NCBI RefSeq assembly: GCF_019801605.1
Contig: NZ_JAHVIT010000003.1
Location: 310,001 to 374,000, forward strand
From: Maritimibacter alkaliphilus
Lineage (GTDB): Bacteria; Pseudomonadota; Alphaproteobacteria; Rhodobacterales; Rhodobacteraceae
DNA: 64,000 nucleotides
Direction of reading: 5' to 3'
The translations under genes were made by a program, and so were the position numbers. Below are positions 44,604 to 53,990 of this stretch, piece after piece (positions within the stretch are counted from its first letter, which is position 1; each line of letters opens with the position of its first letter). The notes below the pieces were generated by a model. It saw only the letters and a program-made list of their open reading frames with translations, was not told where the DNA came from and did no database searches.

Positions 44604-45251
44604 TCAGTCGCGGGCGCCGAAGATGGCAGAGCCGACGCGCACATGGGTCGCGCCGAAGCTGATCGCCTTCTCGAAATCGCCGCTCATCCCCATGGAGAGA
44701 CCGGCCAGCCCGTTGCGTTCGGCGATCTTGGCCAGCAGGGCGAAGTGGAGCGCGGCCTCCTCCTCCACCGGGGGAATGCACATCAGGCCCTGCACCGGCA
44801 GGTCGAGCCCGCGGCACTCCGCCACGAAGGCATCGGCGTCGGCGGGAAGGATACCCGCCTTCTGCGGCTCCTCGCCAGTGTTCACCTGAATGTAGAGCTC
44901 GGGACAGCTGCCGATCTCCTGCGCCAGACGGGCCAGCGTCGTGGCCAGCTTGGGCCGGTCCACCGAATGGATCGCCTGCGCCAGTTCCATCGCCTGCCGC
45001 GCCTTGTTGGTCTGGAGCGGGCCGATGATGTGCAGCTCGATCCCGTCATAGGTCTCGCGGAACATCGGCCACTTGCCGGCAGCCTCCTGCACGCGGTTCT
45101 CGCCGAAGACCCTCTGGCCTTCCTTCAGAACCTCCTCGACGCGGTCGTCGGGCTGCATCTTGGACACGGCGATCAGGGTGACATCGCCCGCGGGGCGGCC
45201 GGCGTCGGCCTCGGCCTTGGCGATACGGGTGCGGATCTCGGACAGGGACAT
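44604..45251 (-). CDS. PLP homeostasis protein, YggS/PROSC family
   Basis: A cytosolic PLP-binding protein of 215 residues with an alanine racemase-like single TIM barrel. It buffers pyridoxal phosphate and amino acid pools and has no known enzymatic reaction. The PLP lysine is Lys31 (LIAVSKMQP). Family segments are GENRVQEAAGKW, then ELHIIGPLQTNKA, ELYIQVNTGEE, GLMCIPP and LSMGMSGDFEKAI with THVRVGSAIFG. It is convergent with the amidotransferase-like gene. Confidence 0.95.
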   Translation of the reverse strand: MSLSEIRTRIAKAEADAGRPAGDVTLIAVSKMQPDDRVEEVLKEGQRVFGENRVQEAAGKWPMFRETYDGIELHIIGPLQTNKARQAMELAQAIHSVDRPKLATTLARLAQEIGSCPELYIQVNTGEEPQKAGILPADADAFVAECRGLDLPVQGLMCIPPVEEEAALHFALLAKIAERNGLAGLSMGMSGDFEKAISFGATHVRVGSAIFGARD

Positions 45252-45382
45252 GGACGGGCCTCTTGCAGTTCTGCGCCAAGGAACAACATGGCGCCCGAAA
45301 TGAAAAGACCCGGAAACGAAAACACCCGGACGCGGGTCCGGGCGGCACGCCGGCGGAGAGGGCCGAGCGCGGAAAAGAAGAA

Positions 45383-45406
45383 GGGCGGTTCCTCGCGGAA
45401 CCGCCC
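45383..45406 (-). terminator. Terminator of the porin gene
   Basis: GGGCGGTTCC (45383-45392) and GGAACCGCCC (45397-45406) form a perfect ten-base stem with a four-base loop. On the minus strand the stem is followed by TTCTTCTTTTCC. Confidence 0.9.
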
Positions 45407-45436
45407 CCTTGTACCGAGTAACCCGGCTTCTAAGAA

Positions 45437-46309
45437 TTAGAAGCTGAAGGTCACGCCGAGGTCGGCCTCGGTGTAACGGTCGCCGAGCGAACGGCTGTAC
45501 TTGTCGAAGACGCCGGCCTTCAGAGCAGCGCCGCCGCCCAGGTCGTGTGCAACGTCTGCGCCGTATGCCCACTCTTCTGCGTCGTCGTCGTAGCCCAGGA
45601 AGCCACGGACTTTGGTTGCTGCGCCGACGTCGGTGCCGCCGTACACGGACCAGAAGCCGTAGTCGTCGTAGCCGGTGTAGCCAGCCGAGAAGTCAAACAT
45701 GCCGACGGTGCCGCCAGCAGTCAGGATCCACTCGGGTGCGCCCAGTGCGTCGTCGTAGTCCGACAGGCCCAGAGCGAAGGTGTAGCCGCCGGTTTCGTAC
45801 GAGATCACGCCGTCCACGTCGTCGGTGTTGACGTCGTAGGAGATGTGGCCGGTGAAGCCAGCCATCGAGTAGATCAGCGCAACGCCGGTGTTCGACGAAC
45901 CGCGCGAGGAGTACGCGCTGATGCCGGCCGGGCCTTCGAAGTTCTGCAGACCGATGGTGGTGTTGAACGATGCGCCGGGCATGTTGTCCATCGCCCAGTC
46001 AACGTTGCCAACCTGCAGGGTCAGGCCGCCGGTCTTGATGAACATCTGAGCCGCGTTTGCGGTCGAGTCCAGGGTCACGTCGCCCGATTCTTGCGAACGG
46101 ATACGCATCTTGCCGCCGAAGACCAGGCCGTTGTCGGCGGTGGTGGTGCCGGTGAAGGTCAGCTGGAAGCGCTGCTCGATGTAGGTCTCGTCAGCACGCG
46201 ACTCGTCGTAGACAACACCGAAACGGCCATAGCCTGCGATGCTGGTTTCTGCTGCGGCGGCGCCGGCGGTCAGGGCCAGGGCAGTCGACGCGAAGAGAAT
46301 CTTTTTCAT
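45437..46309 (-). CDS. Outer membrane porin
   Basis: A protein of 290 residues with a signal peptide (MKKILFASTALALTAGAAAA-ET) and a beta-barrel ending in Phe (ADLGVTFSF), the standard C-terminal signature for BAM insertion. Alternating aromatic and polar strands include ISYETGGYTFALGLSDYDD and GFWSVYGGTDVGAATKVRGF. It resembles the general diffusion porins of Rhodobacter and roseobacters. The codon use is slightly less GC-biased than that of its neighbours, as usual for very highly expressed genes. It has a strong terminator and a structured 5' leader. Confidence 0.93.
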   Translation of the reverse strand: MKKILFASTALALTAGAAAAETSIAGYGRFGVVYDESRADETYIEQRFQLTFTGTTTADNGLVFGGKMRIRSQESGDVTLDSTANAAQMFIKTGGLTLQVGNVDWAMDNMPGASFNTTIGLQNFEGPAGISAYSSRGSSNTGVALIYSMAGFTGHISYDVNTDDVDGVISYETGGYTFALGLSDYDDALGAPEWILTAGGTVGMFDFSAGYTGYDDYGFWSVYGGTDVGAATKVRGFLGYDDDAEEWAYGADVAHDLGGGAALKAGVFDKYSRSLGDRYTEADLGVTFSF

Positions 46310-46912
46310 GTGTTTCCCTCGGTTTCTCAGAGTGCCCCAATCGGAGAATCCGGATTGGGTATGCAGCGTCTTTCGCTCTTTTCACCCTTTCATTGCAAGT
46401 CCGCCGCCGAGGGGGGGACAAACCGGCGCCGCAATTGGTGCAAAGGTGCCACAGTTTCCGCAGCCCCCGGCCAGCGACGGCCTGCTCTGGGTCAGACGGG
46501 CGGACAGATGCAACGGCAGCCGCCGCGAGGATCAGGCAGGGCAGGCGGCAGGATGCGGACGCCGTGTGGCGCGGCGCACCGATGCGGCCCGCGCCCGCCC
46601 GGCCCGGATCGACGGGCGAAGAGGACCCGCCCAAGGCTGGCCGGGAGGGCCCCAGCTGGAGGGCCCCGGCTGGCGTCCACCCGGACCGGGTGCCCTGCCT
46701 GACTGGGCAGGCAAGCTGTCCCGCCGCCCGGATCGCATGGAGCGAGTCTATAGTAGCCGGGGCGCCGGCACAGGTTTCGGGATCGGCCACTGCCCCCTGC
46801 GGCGCAGCACCGGTCACGGCTGGTTCAGGGCCCGCGGCGGCGGGGGAAAGGCGCTTGCCCCGCGTTCCCGGCTTCGGTACATCGGTGCAGACGACTGGAA
46901 CGGGATCCTCGC
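46310..46912. other. Long gap between divergent porin and DUF3576 genes
   Basis: About 600 bp with no credible gene. The porin leader with a hairpin (46336-46359) and its promoter occupy the left end. From about 46480 to 46860 the DNA is very GC-rich and carries only shadow frames. No repeat or RNA gene is recognised. Confidence 0.6.
46336..46359 (-). promoter_or_regulatory. Hairpin in the porin 5' leader
   Basis: CCCAATC (46336-46342) and GATTGGG (46353-46359) form a seven-base stem 27-50 bp upstream of the porin start codon. It may stabilise the mRNA or be an sRNA target site. Confidence 0.4.
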
Positions 46913-47404
46913 ATGAACCTGACGCGCACCACCGCTGTTCTGGGCCTGACGGCCACGATTTTCCTGACGGGCTGTGGCGTTGGCAGCGCCCCGACCGCGG
47001 AGAACGACGCGACCATGGAGCGGATCCGCACCACCGGCGCCAACCCCGAAGGTCTGGGCGGCAGCACCATCTGGGATCTCTTCCGGCAGCGCGACGACGG
47101 CACCACCGTGGCGGTCAATCGCTACCTCTGGAATGCCTCCCTCGACGTGCTGAGCTTCCTGCCGGTCGAGTCCGTCGACCCCTTCACAGGGGTGATCACC
47201 ACCGGCTACGGCGTGCCCCCGGGCGGCGGTCAGGCCTACCGCGCGACGATCCTCGTCAGCGACCCGGCTCTCGAGGCGCGCTCGCTGCACGTGGCACTGA
47301 TGGATCGCTCCGGTCGGCAGGTCGCAACCTCCACGCAGCGTGCGGTCGAGGATGCGATCCTGACCCGCGCCCGCCAGCTGCGCGTTGCCGACGGCAAACG
47401 CTGA
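46913..47404 (+). CDS. DUF3576 lipoprotein
   Basis: A protein of 163 residues. The lipobox LTGC puts the lipidated cysteine at 21. The mature DUF3576 domain has STIWDLFRQRDDGTTVAVNR, then LDVLSFLPVESVDPFTGVIT and TGYGVPPG. It is probably attached to the outer membrane. It is often found just upstream of leuS-lptE in this bacterial group, and here a glycosyltransferase gene in the other orientation separates them. Confidence 0.88.
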   Translation: MNLTRTTAVLGLTATIFLTGCGVGSAPTAENDATMERIRTTGANPEGLGGSTIWDLFRQRDDGTTVAVNRYLWNASLDVLSFLPVESVDPFTGVITTGYGVPPGGGQAYRATILVSDPALEARSLHVALMDRSGRQVATSTQRAVEDAILTRARQLRVADGKR

Positions 47405-47434
47405 GCCGGCCCACCACGCCGCTCCGGACATGAC

Positions 47435-47459
47435 AAGGCGCCCCGCAGGGCGCCTTTTT
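47435..47459 (+). terminator. Terminator of the DUF3576 gene
   Basis: AAGGCGCCC (47435-47443) and GGGCGCCTT (47448-47456) with a CGCA loop, continuing into TTTTT. Confidence 0.9.
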
Positions 47460-47481
47460 CATGCCGTCTCCCCGCCCGGGT

Positions 47482-48726
47482 TCAGAGCGGATGCCCCGCC
47501 AATGTGGCCACCCAGTCCATCTGCCGCGGCAGGCCATGCCGCTTGAGGTCATAGCCGCCCACGACCACCTCGCGCGCCGCTGCCCCGAGCCTCTGGCGCA
47601 GGCCTTCGTCCTCCAGCAGCTCCTCCACCCGGTCCACCAGCCCGGCACCGTCGAAGAAGTCGACCAGCAGCCCGGTCTCGCCATCGGTCAGGACCTCCTG
47701 CACCGGCGCGGTCGCACTGGCCACGAGGGCGCCGCCGACGCTCATCGTCTCGAGCATCGACCAGCTGAGCACGAAGGGATAGGTCAGGTAGATATGCGCC
47801 CGGCTGAGCTGCAGCATCGCCACGAACCGGTCATAGGGAATGCGGCCGAGGAAATGCACCCGGGCCCAGTCGGCATCGGAGATCTGCCCGCGGACCTCGT
47901 CGATGTAGATCTGCTTCCACGTCTTGCCGGCGGGGGGCTGCGCGCCGTAGCTCACGCCGTCGCCGCCGACCACGAGGATCTCTGCCCCCGGGCGCCGCCG
48001 CAGAAGCTCCGGCAGGGCCCGCATGAAGACATGGTAGCCGCGGTAGGGCTCGAGGTTGCGGTTCACGAAGGTGATCACCTCGTCCTCGCGGCTCAGGACG
48101 CGGCCCCCCGGCAGGGTGAAGGTCGCGCCCGGTCGGGGCTGAAGGGCATCGGTGTCGATACCGTCATGGATCACGCTGATCTTGTCGCGGAATTCCGGCG
48201 GGAAGGTATCCGCCTGGAAGGCGGTCGGGCTGATGCCCGCATCGGCAAAGGGAAACTGCAGGTGATTGTTCAGGTTCTTCAGGCGCAGGCGCAGCTTGTC
48301 CGCCTCGGGGTCCTTGCTGGTGAACTCGGGATCGAACTGCGTGTGCGGATACTCGGCCAGGTGATAGAGCTCGCAGTAGAGCCCTAGTCGCGCGCCGGGC
48401 CAGACGTCCTTGAGGAACATCGACTCGCCCCAACCGGGATGGGCGAGGATCACATCGGGCGTATAGCCGGTCTCGCGCAGGGCACGGGCCGCGCGGAAAC
48501 AGGCCTCGCCCCGGGTCACCTTGCTGTCGAAATCCAGCACCCAGGGGTGGGTCTGCTGCTTCGCCTTCGTCCCGATCTTGTAGGGAATGACCCGGACACC
48601 GTTCCAGACCACCGGCTTCTCGACCCGCAGCGTGAGCGCCGTCACCTCGTGGCCGGCCCGCACCAGGGCCGGGGCGAGATGCTTGTACTGCCCCGGAAAG
48701 TTCTGGTGGATCACCAATATCTTCAT
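47482..48726 (-). CDS. Glycosyltransferase family 4
   Basis: A cytosolic or membrane-associated GT-B enzyme of 414 residues. The N-terminal acceptor domain starts [20 protein letters not shown]. The C-terminal donor domain has [20 protein letters not shown], then [20 protein letters not shown] and the sugar-nucleotide block [20 protein letters not shown] with PVQEVL, giving the paired glutamates. The sugar and acceptor are unknown, with polysaccharide or protein glycosylation both possible. The ATG at 48724-48726 gives a standard start. The gene runs against DUF3576 and is divergent from leuS. No other polysaccharide genes adjoin it. Confidence 0.9.
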   Translation of the reverse strand: MKILVIHQNFPGQYKHLAPALVRAGHEVTALTLRVEKPVVWNGVRVIPYKIGTKAKQQTHPWVLDFDSKVTRGEACFRAARALRETGYTPDVILAHPGWGESMFLKDVWPGARLGLYCELYHLAEYPHTQFDPEFTSKDPEADKLRLRLKNLNNHLQFPFADAGISPTAFQADTFPPEFRDKISVIHDGIDTDALQPRPGATFTLPGGRVLSREDEVITFVNRNLEPYRGYHVFMRALPELLRRRPGAEILVVGGDGVSYGAQPPAGKTWKQIYIDEVRGQISDADWARVHFLGRIPYDRFVAMLQLSRAHIYLTYPFVLSWSMLETMSVGGALVASATAPVQEVLTDGETGLLVDFFDGAGLVDRVEELLEDEGLRQRLGAAAREVVVGGYDLKRHGLPRQMDWVATLAGHPL

Positions 48727-48889
48727 TCTGCCCGCCCTTGCGCCGTTCCTGCCTCTGGTCCCCGTTATACCGGTCCGAGACCGCCGGGGAAGACCCGCCA
48801 ATGCCGCAATTCCACGGGATATCCTCTGGACCCGCCCGGCGCGGGCGCATATCACGCCTCCCAAGCATTCAAACCGCAGGGGACGCCGC

Positions 48890-51436
48890 ATGTCGCGCTA
48901 TTCCGCCGCCGAAATCGAAGCCAAGTGGCAAGAGGCCTGGGACAAGGCCGGCATCTTCCGCGCCGAAGTGGCGCAGGACAAACCGAAGTACTACGTGCTC
49001 GAGATGTTCCCCTACCCGTCGGGGCGCATCCACATGGGCCACGTGCGCAACTACACGATGGGCGACGTCGTGGCGCGCTACAAGTCCTCCACCGGGCACA
49101 ACGTGCTGCACCCAATGGGCTGGGACGCCTTCGGGATGCCCGCCGAGAACGCCGCAATGGCCTCGGGCGGTCACCCCAAGGAGTGGACCTACAACAACAT
49201 CGCCGACATGCGCGGCCAGATGAAGCCGCTGGGCCTGTCGATCGACTGGTCGCGTGAATTCGCCACCTGCGATCCGGAATACTACGGCCAGCAGCAGGCG
49301 CTGTTCCTCGACTTCCTCGACAAGGGCCTCGTCTACCGCAAGAACGCCGTGGTGAACTGGGATCCGGTCGACATGACCGTGCTGGCGAACGAGCAGGTCG
49401 AGAACGGGCGCGGCTGGCGCTCGGGCGCACTGGTCGAACGGCGCGAGCTGACCCAGTGGTTCTTCAAGATCTCCGACTTCTCCGAGGACCTTCTCGAGGC
49501 GCTCGACGGGCTCGACGACTGGCCCGCCAAGGTCAAGCTGATGCAGGCCAACTGGATCGGCAAGTCGCGCGGCCTGCAATTCTCCTTCGGCCTCGTCGAG
49601 GGCGAGGAAGAGCTCGGCCATGACCGGGTCGAGGTCTATACCACCCGTCCCGACACCCTGCTGGGCGCCTCCTTCGTCGGCATCTCGGCCGATCACCCGC
49701 TGGCCAAGGAACTGGCCGCGAAGGACGAGAAGATCGCCGCCTTCTGCGAGGAATGCCGCAAGGGCGGCACCACCGAAGAGGCGATCGAGACCGCCGAGAA
49801 GCTGGGCTATGACACCGGCCTCAAGGCCCGCCACCCCTTTGACAACGCATGGGAACTGCCGGTCTACATCGCGAACTTCATCCTGATGGACTACGGCACG
49901 GGCGCGATCTTCGGCTGCCCGGCCCATGACCCGCGCGACTACGAGTTCGCCTCGAAGTACGAGCTGCCCATCGTCACCACCTTCGAACCGGTCGAGGGCG
50001 AGTATCCGGCAGGCGAGGCCTTCGTGCCGCTGAAGTCCGAGAAGGTCCGCTACGTGCGCGGCTTCGCGGGCGAAGAGGTCCAGACCGGCGAACAGGGCGT
50101 CGATGCCGCCATCGACTTCTGCGAGGCCAACGGCGTGGGCCGCGGCGTGACCAAGTTCCGCCTGCGCGACTGGGGCCTCTCCCGTCAGCGCTACTGGGGC
50201 TGCCCGATCCCGGTCGTGCATTGCGCCGACTGCGGCGTGGTGCCCGAGAAGAAGGAAAACCTGCCGATCAGGCTGCCCGACGATGTCACCTTCGACACGC
50301 CCGGCAACCCGCTGGACCGGCACCCGACGTGGCGCGACTGCAGCTGCCCGACCTGCGGCAAGCCCGCCCGGCGCGAGACCGACACGATGGACACCTTCGT
50401 GGACAGCTCGTGGTACTACGCGCGCTTCACCTCGCCGCGCGCCGATGTGCCCATCGACATGACCGAGGCCGCCTACTGGATGAACGTCGACCAGTACATC
50501 GGCGGCATCGAGCACGCGATCCTGCACCTGCTCTACTCGCGCTTCTTCGCCCGGGCGATGCACATCTGCGGCCACCTGCCCTCCACCGCGCAGGAGCCGT
50601 TCAACGCGCTCTTCACGCAGGGCATGGTGACCCATGAGATCTACCAGACCAAGGACGCCAACGACCGCCCCGTCTATCACTTCCCCGAGGATGTGACCGA
50701 CGGCAAGCTGGCCGATGGCACCGAGGTGGAGATCATCCCCTCCGCCAAGATGTCGAAGTCGAAGAAGAACGTGGTCGACCCCGTCTCGATCATCTCTGCC
50801 TACGGCGCGGATACCGCGCGCTGGTTCGTGCTCTCCGACAGCCCGCCGGAACGGGACGTGGAATGGACCGCCGCCGGCGCCGAAGCCGCGCACCGGCACC
50901 TCTCGCGGGTCTACCGCATCGCGGCCGAGATCGACGCGGCGGCGCCTGCGGATGCGACCGAGGACGAGGCCTTGCTGCGCGAGATGCACAAGGCCGTGCG
51001 CGACGTGACGCTGGGGATCGAGAGCTTCGGCTTCAACGCCTCCATCGCGCGGCTCTATGCCTTCACCAACGCGCTCGGCAAGTCCAAGGCCGGGGGCGCG
51101 GCCAAGCGCGAGGCGGCGCTGGTTCTGGCCCAGCTGATGTCGCCGATGACCCCGCACCTCGCGGAAGAGGTCTGGTCCCTGCTGGGCGGCGAGGGCCTGA
51201 TCGCAGACGCGCCCTGGCCGCAGGCCGACGAGGCGATGCTGGTCGAGGACACGGTCACCCTGCCGATCCAGGTGAACGGCAAGCGCCGGGGCGAAATCAC
51301 CGTGCCGCGCGACATGCCGAAGGACGAGGTTGAAAAGCTGGCGATGTCCAGCAAAGCTGTGATCCGGACGCTGGACGGGGCCCAGCCCAAGAAGATCATC
51401 GTCGTCCCCGGACGGATCGTGAATGTCGTTGTCTGA
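48890..51436 (+). CDS. leuS: Leucyl-tRNA synthetase
   Basis: A class I synthetase of 848 residues. The HIGH motif is HMGH (48-51) in [19 protein letters not shown] is exact at 620-624. The CP1 editing domain between contains [15 protein letters not shown] and the [15 protein letters not shown] segment with the discriminating Asp. Zinc-like cysteines are in [15 protein letters not shown]. The C terminus has the tRNA-binding [14 protein letters not shown]. The start at 48890 is preceded by CAGGGGAC. Longer upstream frames are spurious. Its 3' end overlaps lptE by 14 bases. Confidence 0.98.
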   Translation: MSRYSAAEIEAKWQEAWDKAGIFRAEVAQDKPKYYVLEMFPYPSGRIHMGHVRNYTMGDVVARYKSSTGHNVLHPMGWDAFGMPAENAAMASGGHPKEWTYNNIADMRGQMKPLGLSIDWSREFATCDPEYYGQQQALFLDFLDKGLVYRKNAVVNWDPVDMTVLANEQVENGRGWRSGALVERRELTQWFFKISDFSEDLLEALDGLDDWPAKVKLMQANWIGKSRGLQFSFGLVEGEEELGHDRVEVYTTRPDTLLGASFVGISADHPLAKELAAKDEKIAAFCEECRKGGTTEEAIETAEKLGYDTGLKARHPFDNAWELPVYIANFILMDYGTGAIFGCPAHDPRDYEFASKYELPIVTTFEPVEGEYPAGEAFVPLKSEKVRYVRGFAGEEVQTGEQGVDAAIDFCEANGVGRGVTKFRLRDWGLSRQRYWGCPIPVVHCADCGVVPEKKENLPIRLPDDVTFDTPGNPLDRHPTWRDCSCPTCGKPARRETDTMDTFVDSSWYYARFTSPRADVPIDMTEAAYWMNVDQYIGGIEHAILHLLYSRFFARAMHICGHLPSTAQEPFNALFTQGMVTHEIYQTKDANDRPVYHFPEDVTDGKLADGTEVEIIPSAKMSKSKKNVVDPVSIISAYGADTARWFVLSDSPPERDVEWTAAGAEAAHRHLSRVYRIAAEIDAAAPADATEDEALLREMHKAVRDVTLGIESFGFNASIARLYAFTNALGKSKAGGAAKREAALVLAQLMSPMTPHLAEEVWSLLGGEGLIADAPWPQADEAMLVEDTVTLPIQVNGKRRGEITVPRDMPKDEVEKLAMSSKAVIRTLDGAQPKKIIVVPGRIVNVVV

Positions 51437-51947
51437 CCGACGCCGGTTTCTGACCCTGCTCGCAGCCGCGGGCGCATCCGTGGGCGGCCTTGCCGCCTGC
51501 GGCTTCACCCCCGCCTATGCGCCGCAGGGCGGGGCCACCCGGCTGGTGAACCGGATGCAGATCGAGGCCCCGCGCGACGGCGACGCCTATGACGTCGTCA
51601 GCCACCTCGAGACGCTCTTCGGCCGGTCGGGCAACCCGGATTATTTCCTCGACCTGACCCTGCGGGTGGACGAGGAGCGCATGGCGATCACCGATTCGAA
51701 CATCGCGACCCGGATCAACGTGACCGGCGCGGCCATGTTCACCCTGACGGCCGTGGCCACGGGGGACGTGATCACCTCGGGCGAGGTCTCCAGCTTCACC
51801 GGCTATTCCGCCACCGGCTCCACCGTGGCGACGCAATCCGCCGCAATGGACGCCCGCGAACGGCTGATGACCATCCTCGCCGACCGGATCGCCACCCGGC
51901 TCTACGCCATCGCCCCCGATTTACCCGCCGACCCGTCGGCGGTCTGA
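51423..51947 (+). CDS. lptE: LPS assembly lipoprotein LptE
   Basis: An outer-membrane lipoprotein of 174 residues that forms the plug of the LptD translocon for lipopolysaccharide export. The signal contains [10 protein letters not shown], a twin-arginine-like motif, and lipobox LAAC with Cys26. The mature start [13 protein letters not shown] is typical. The domain includes [11 protein letters not shown] and [20 protein letters not shown]. It overlaps the leuS 3' end by 14 bases and is followed by holA after four bases. Confidence 0.92.
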   Translation: MSLSDRRRFLTLLAAAGASVGGLAACGFTPAYAPQGGATRLVNRMQIEAPRDGDAYDVVSHLETLFGRSGNPDYFLDLTLRVDEERMAITDSNIATRINVTGAAMFTLTAVATGDVITSGEVSSFTGYSATGSTVATQSAAMDARERLMTILADRIATRLYAIAPDLPADPSAV

Positions 51948-51951
51948 GCCG

Positions 51952-52977
51952 ATGAAGCTCTCGCCTCGCGACGCCCCGCGCTACTTCGCCCGGCCCGATC
52001 CCGAGGCCACGGGCCTGCTGATCTACGGGCCCGACGCCATGCGCGTGGCCCTGAAGCGGCAGGAGGTCATCGCGGCCCTGATCGGCCCCGAGGGCGAGGC
52101 CGAGATGCGCCTGACCCGGATGCAGGGCGGCGACCTGCGCAAGGACCCGGCGCAGCTTATCGACGCGATCAAGGCGCAGGGGTTCTTCCCCGGCCCGCGC
52201 GTGGCCTTCGTGGAAGAGGCGAACGAGACCGCCGCCCCCGCGATCCTCACCGCGCTGGAGGACTGGCGCCCCGGCGACGCGCAGATCGTGATCACCGCCG
52301 GCCAGCTGAAGCCCACCTCCAAGATCCGCAAGGCCTTCGAAGGCCACCGCTCGGCCTATTGCGCCGCGATCTACGACAACCCGCCCACGCAGGAGGAGAT
52401 CGAGGCCGACCTGAAGCGCGCGGGCCTCAAGACCCTGCCGCCCGAGGCGTTGCGCGATCTTTCCGACCTCGCCAAGACGCTCGATCCCGGCGACTTCCGC
52501 CAGACGCTGGAGAAGCTCGCGCTCTACAAGTTCCGCGACGATACGCCGGTCACCGCGCAGGACATCGCCGAGGTCGCCCCGCGCTCGATCGAGGCCGCCC
52601 TCGATGATGCGCTCGACGTGGTGGCCGAGGGCCGAGCCAGGGACCTCGGCATGGTGCTGCGCCGCCTGCAGGGTCAGGGCGTGGCGCCGGTCACGCTCTG
52701 CATCGGGGCGATGCGCCATTTCCGCACGCTCTACACCGTCTCCTCCGCCCCCGGCGGCCCGCAGGAGGGCATCGGCCGGCTGCGCCCGCCGGTCTTCGGA
52801 CCGCGCCGCGACAAGGTGCTGCGACAGGCACAGGGCTGGGACCCGCAGCGCCTGGAACAGGCGATCACCCTGCTCACGGACACCGACCTCGCCCTGCGCT
52901 CCGCCGGGCAGAGCGCCCCGCAGCAGGCCCTCGTGGAACGTGCGCTGATCCGGCTCTCCATGCTGGCGCGCCGCTAG
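51952..52977 (+). CDS. holA: DNA polymerase III delta subunit
   Basis: The clamp-loader subunit that opens the beta clamp, 341 residues. The N-terminal domain has GLLIYGPDAMRVALKRQEVI, then RLTRMQGGDLRKDPAQLIDA and the hydrophobic beta-clamp contact region QGFFPGPRVAFVEEA. The C-terminal collar helices have ALDDALDVVAEGRARDLGM and CIGAMRHFRTLY. It is coupled to lptE in a leuS-lptE-holA run common in alphaproteobacteria. Confidence 0.95.
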   Translation: MKLSPRDAPRYFARPDPEATGLLIYGPDAMRVALKRQEVIAALIGPEGEAEMRLTRMQGGDLRKDPAQLIDAIKAQGFFPGPRVAFVEEANETAAPAILTALEDWRPGDAQIVITAGQLKPTSKIRKAFEGHRSAYCAAIYDNPPTQEEIEADLKRAGLKTLPPEALRDLSDLAKTLDPGDFRQTLEKLALYKFRDDTPVTAQDIAEVAPRSIEAALDDALDVVAEGRARDLGMVLRRLQGQGVAPVTLCIGAMRHFRTLYTVSSAPGGPQEGIGRLRPPVFGPRRDKVLRQAQGWDPQRLEQAITLLTDTDLALRSAGQSAPQQALVERALIRLSMLARR

Positions 52978-53070
52978 GGCACATCCGCCTCCCCTTTACG
53001 CGCTGCCGCTTTTCGGCTCTGCTGACGCCATGGGCCGGTGGAGGAGCCGTGCCCGAGGAGGAGGACAGAC

Positions 53071-53679
53071 ATGTACACGCTGATCGGCAGCCCGATGAAC
53101 CGCACCTTCCGCGTCCTGTGGGCGCTGGAGGAACTGGAGCAGCCCTACACCCGCCAGATCGAACAGCCGCGCTCCGCCGCGGTCTGTGCCCTCTCGCCCC
53201 TCGGCAAGGTGCCGATCCTTCTGGTGGATGACGAGCCGGTGACGGATTCCGTCGCAATCCTGACCTATCTCGCGGATCGCCACGGCGGCCTGACCCATCC
53301 GGCAGGCACGCTGGCCCGCGCCCGGCAGGACGCGCTGACCCACCAGGTGCTGGACGAGATCGAGGCGCTGATCTGGACCGCCGCCCGCCATACCTTCATC
53401 CTGCCCGAGGAGCGCCGCGTGCCCGACATCAAGCCCGCGCTGCGATGGGAGTACGAAAAGAACCTCACCAGCCTCGCCACGCGCCTCGCGGATCAGCCCT
53501 ACCTCGCGGGCGAGGAGATGACGGTGCCCGACATCCTGGCGCTGCATTGCCTGAACTGGGCCGCCGCCGCCCGCTTCCCGGAGCCGCCCGCGCCGCTGGC
53601 TGCCTATGCCGCCCGCCTGCGCGCCCGCCCCGGCTACAAGCGCGCGGTCACCTCGGAAAAGACGGCCCAGGCCGCCTGA
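53071..53679 (+). CDS. Glutathione S-transferase family protein
   Basis: A cytosolic protein of 202 residues. The thioredoxin-like N-terminal domain reads MYTLIGSPMNRTFRVLWALE, with Ser7 or Asn10 as possible glutathione-activating residues. It continues with the cis-Pro segment GKVPILLVDDE and TDSVAILTYLADRHG. The helical C-terminal domain has the N-capping box TVPDILALHCLNWA. The substrate is unknown. GAGGAGGAC precedes the ATG at 53071. Confidence 0.9.
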   Translation: MYTLIGSPMNRTFRVLWALEELEQPYTRQIEQPRSAAVCALSPLGKVPILLVDDEPVTDSVAILTYLADRHGGLTHPAGTLARARQDALTHQVLDEIEALIWTAARHTFILPEERRVPDIKPALRWEYEKNLTSLATRLADQPYLAGEEMTVPDILALHCLNWAAAARFPEPPAPLAAYAARLRARPGYKRAVTSEKTAQAA

Positions 53680-53719
53680 CCAGCGCCGCCTCCCCAGGCT
53701 AAGCACCGCCCCCATAAAG

Positions 53720-53751
53720 AAGGCCCCGCCGCATCACGCGCCGGGGCCCTT
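53720..53751 (+). terminator. Terminator of the GST gene
   Basis: AAGGCCCCG (53720-53728) pairs with CGGGGCC-CTT (53742-53751) with a 13-base loop and continues into CATTT. Confidence 0.7.
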
Positions 53752-53820
53752 CATTTCCGTTGCAGAAATATCCTCGGGGGGGCCGCGCCAGCGGCGGGGG
53801 GCAGACAGCCCCCCTCCAGC
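53751..53820. repeat. GC-rich intergenic element with GGATATTT (inverted)
   Basis: In reverse complement it reads GGGGGGCTGTCTGCCCCCC, CGCCGCTGGCGCGG, then GAGGATATTT and ATGAA. This is the same order of blocks as the element at 37641. Limits are approximate. Confidence 0.65.
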
Positions 53821-53852
53821 ATGTCCCCAAGCGCAAAGGCCCCGGCACCCAC

Positions 53853-53899
53853 CCAAGAATCTTCGAAAATTCTTGGGAAAATCCTTCGAAGAATTTTCC
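53853..53899. repeat. Double-palindrome element, family B copy 1
   Basis: A near-palindrome CCAAGAATCTTC with GAAAATTCTTGG (53853-53876, one mismatched pair), overlapping by one base a second one GGAAAATCCTTC with GAAGAATTTTCC (53876-53899, one mismatched pair). The same unit in perfect form is at 59733-59778. Confidence 0.8.
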
Positions 53900-53937
53900 G
53901 CGCCCGGCCGGAACGACCTGCAGCCCCTCGCCCCAGC

Positions 53938-53982
53938 CCGTTTTCTTGAAAGAAAACGGACCGGAAAATGTGCATTTTCCGG
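53938..53982. repeat. Double-palindrome element, family A copy 3
   Basis: The near-palindrome CCGTTTTCTTG with AAAGAAAACGG (53938-53959), one A, then CCGGAAAATGT with GCATTTTCCGG (53961-53982). Same orientation as copy 1. It ends nine bases before the stop codon of the convergent flavoprotein gene and lies 38 bp from family B copy 1. Confidence 0.85.
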
Positions 53983-53990
53983 ACTGGGCC

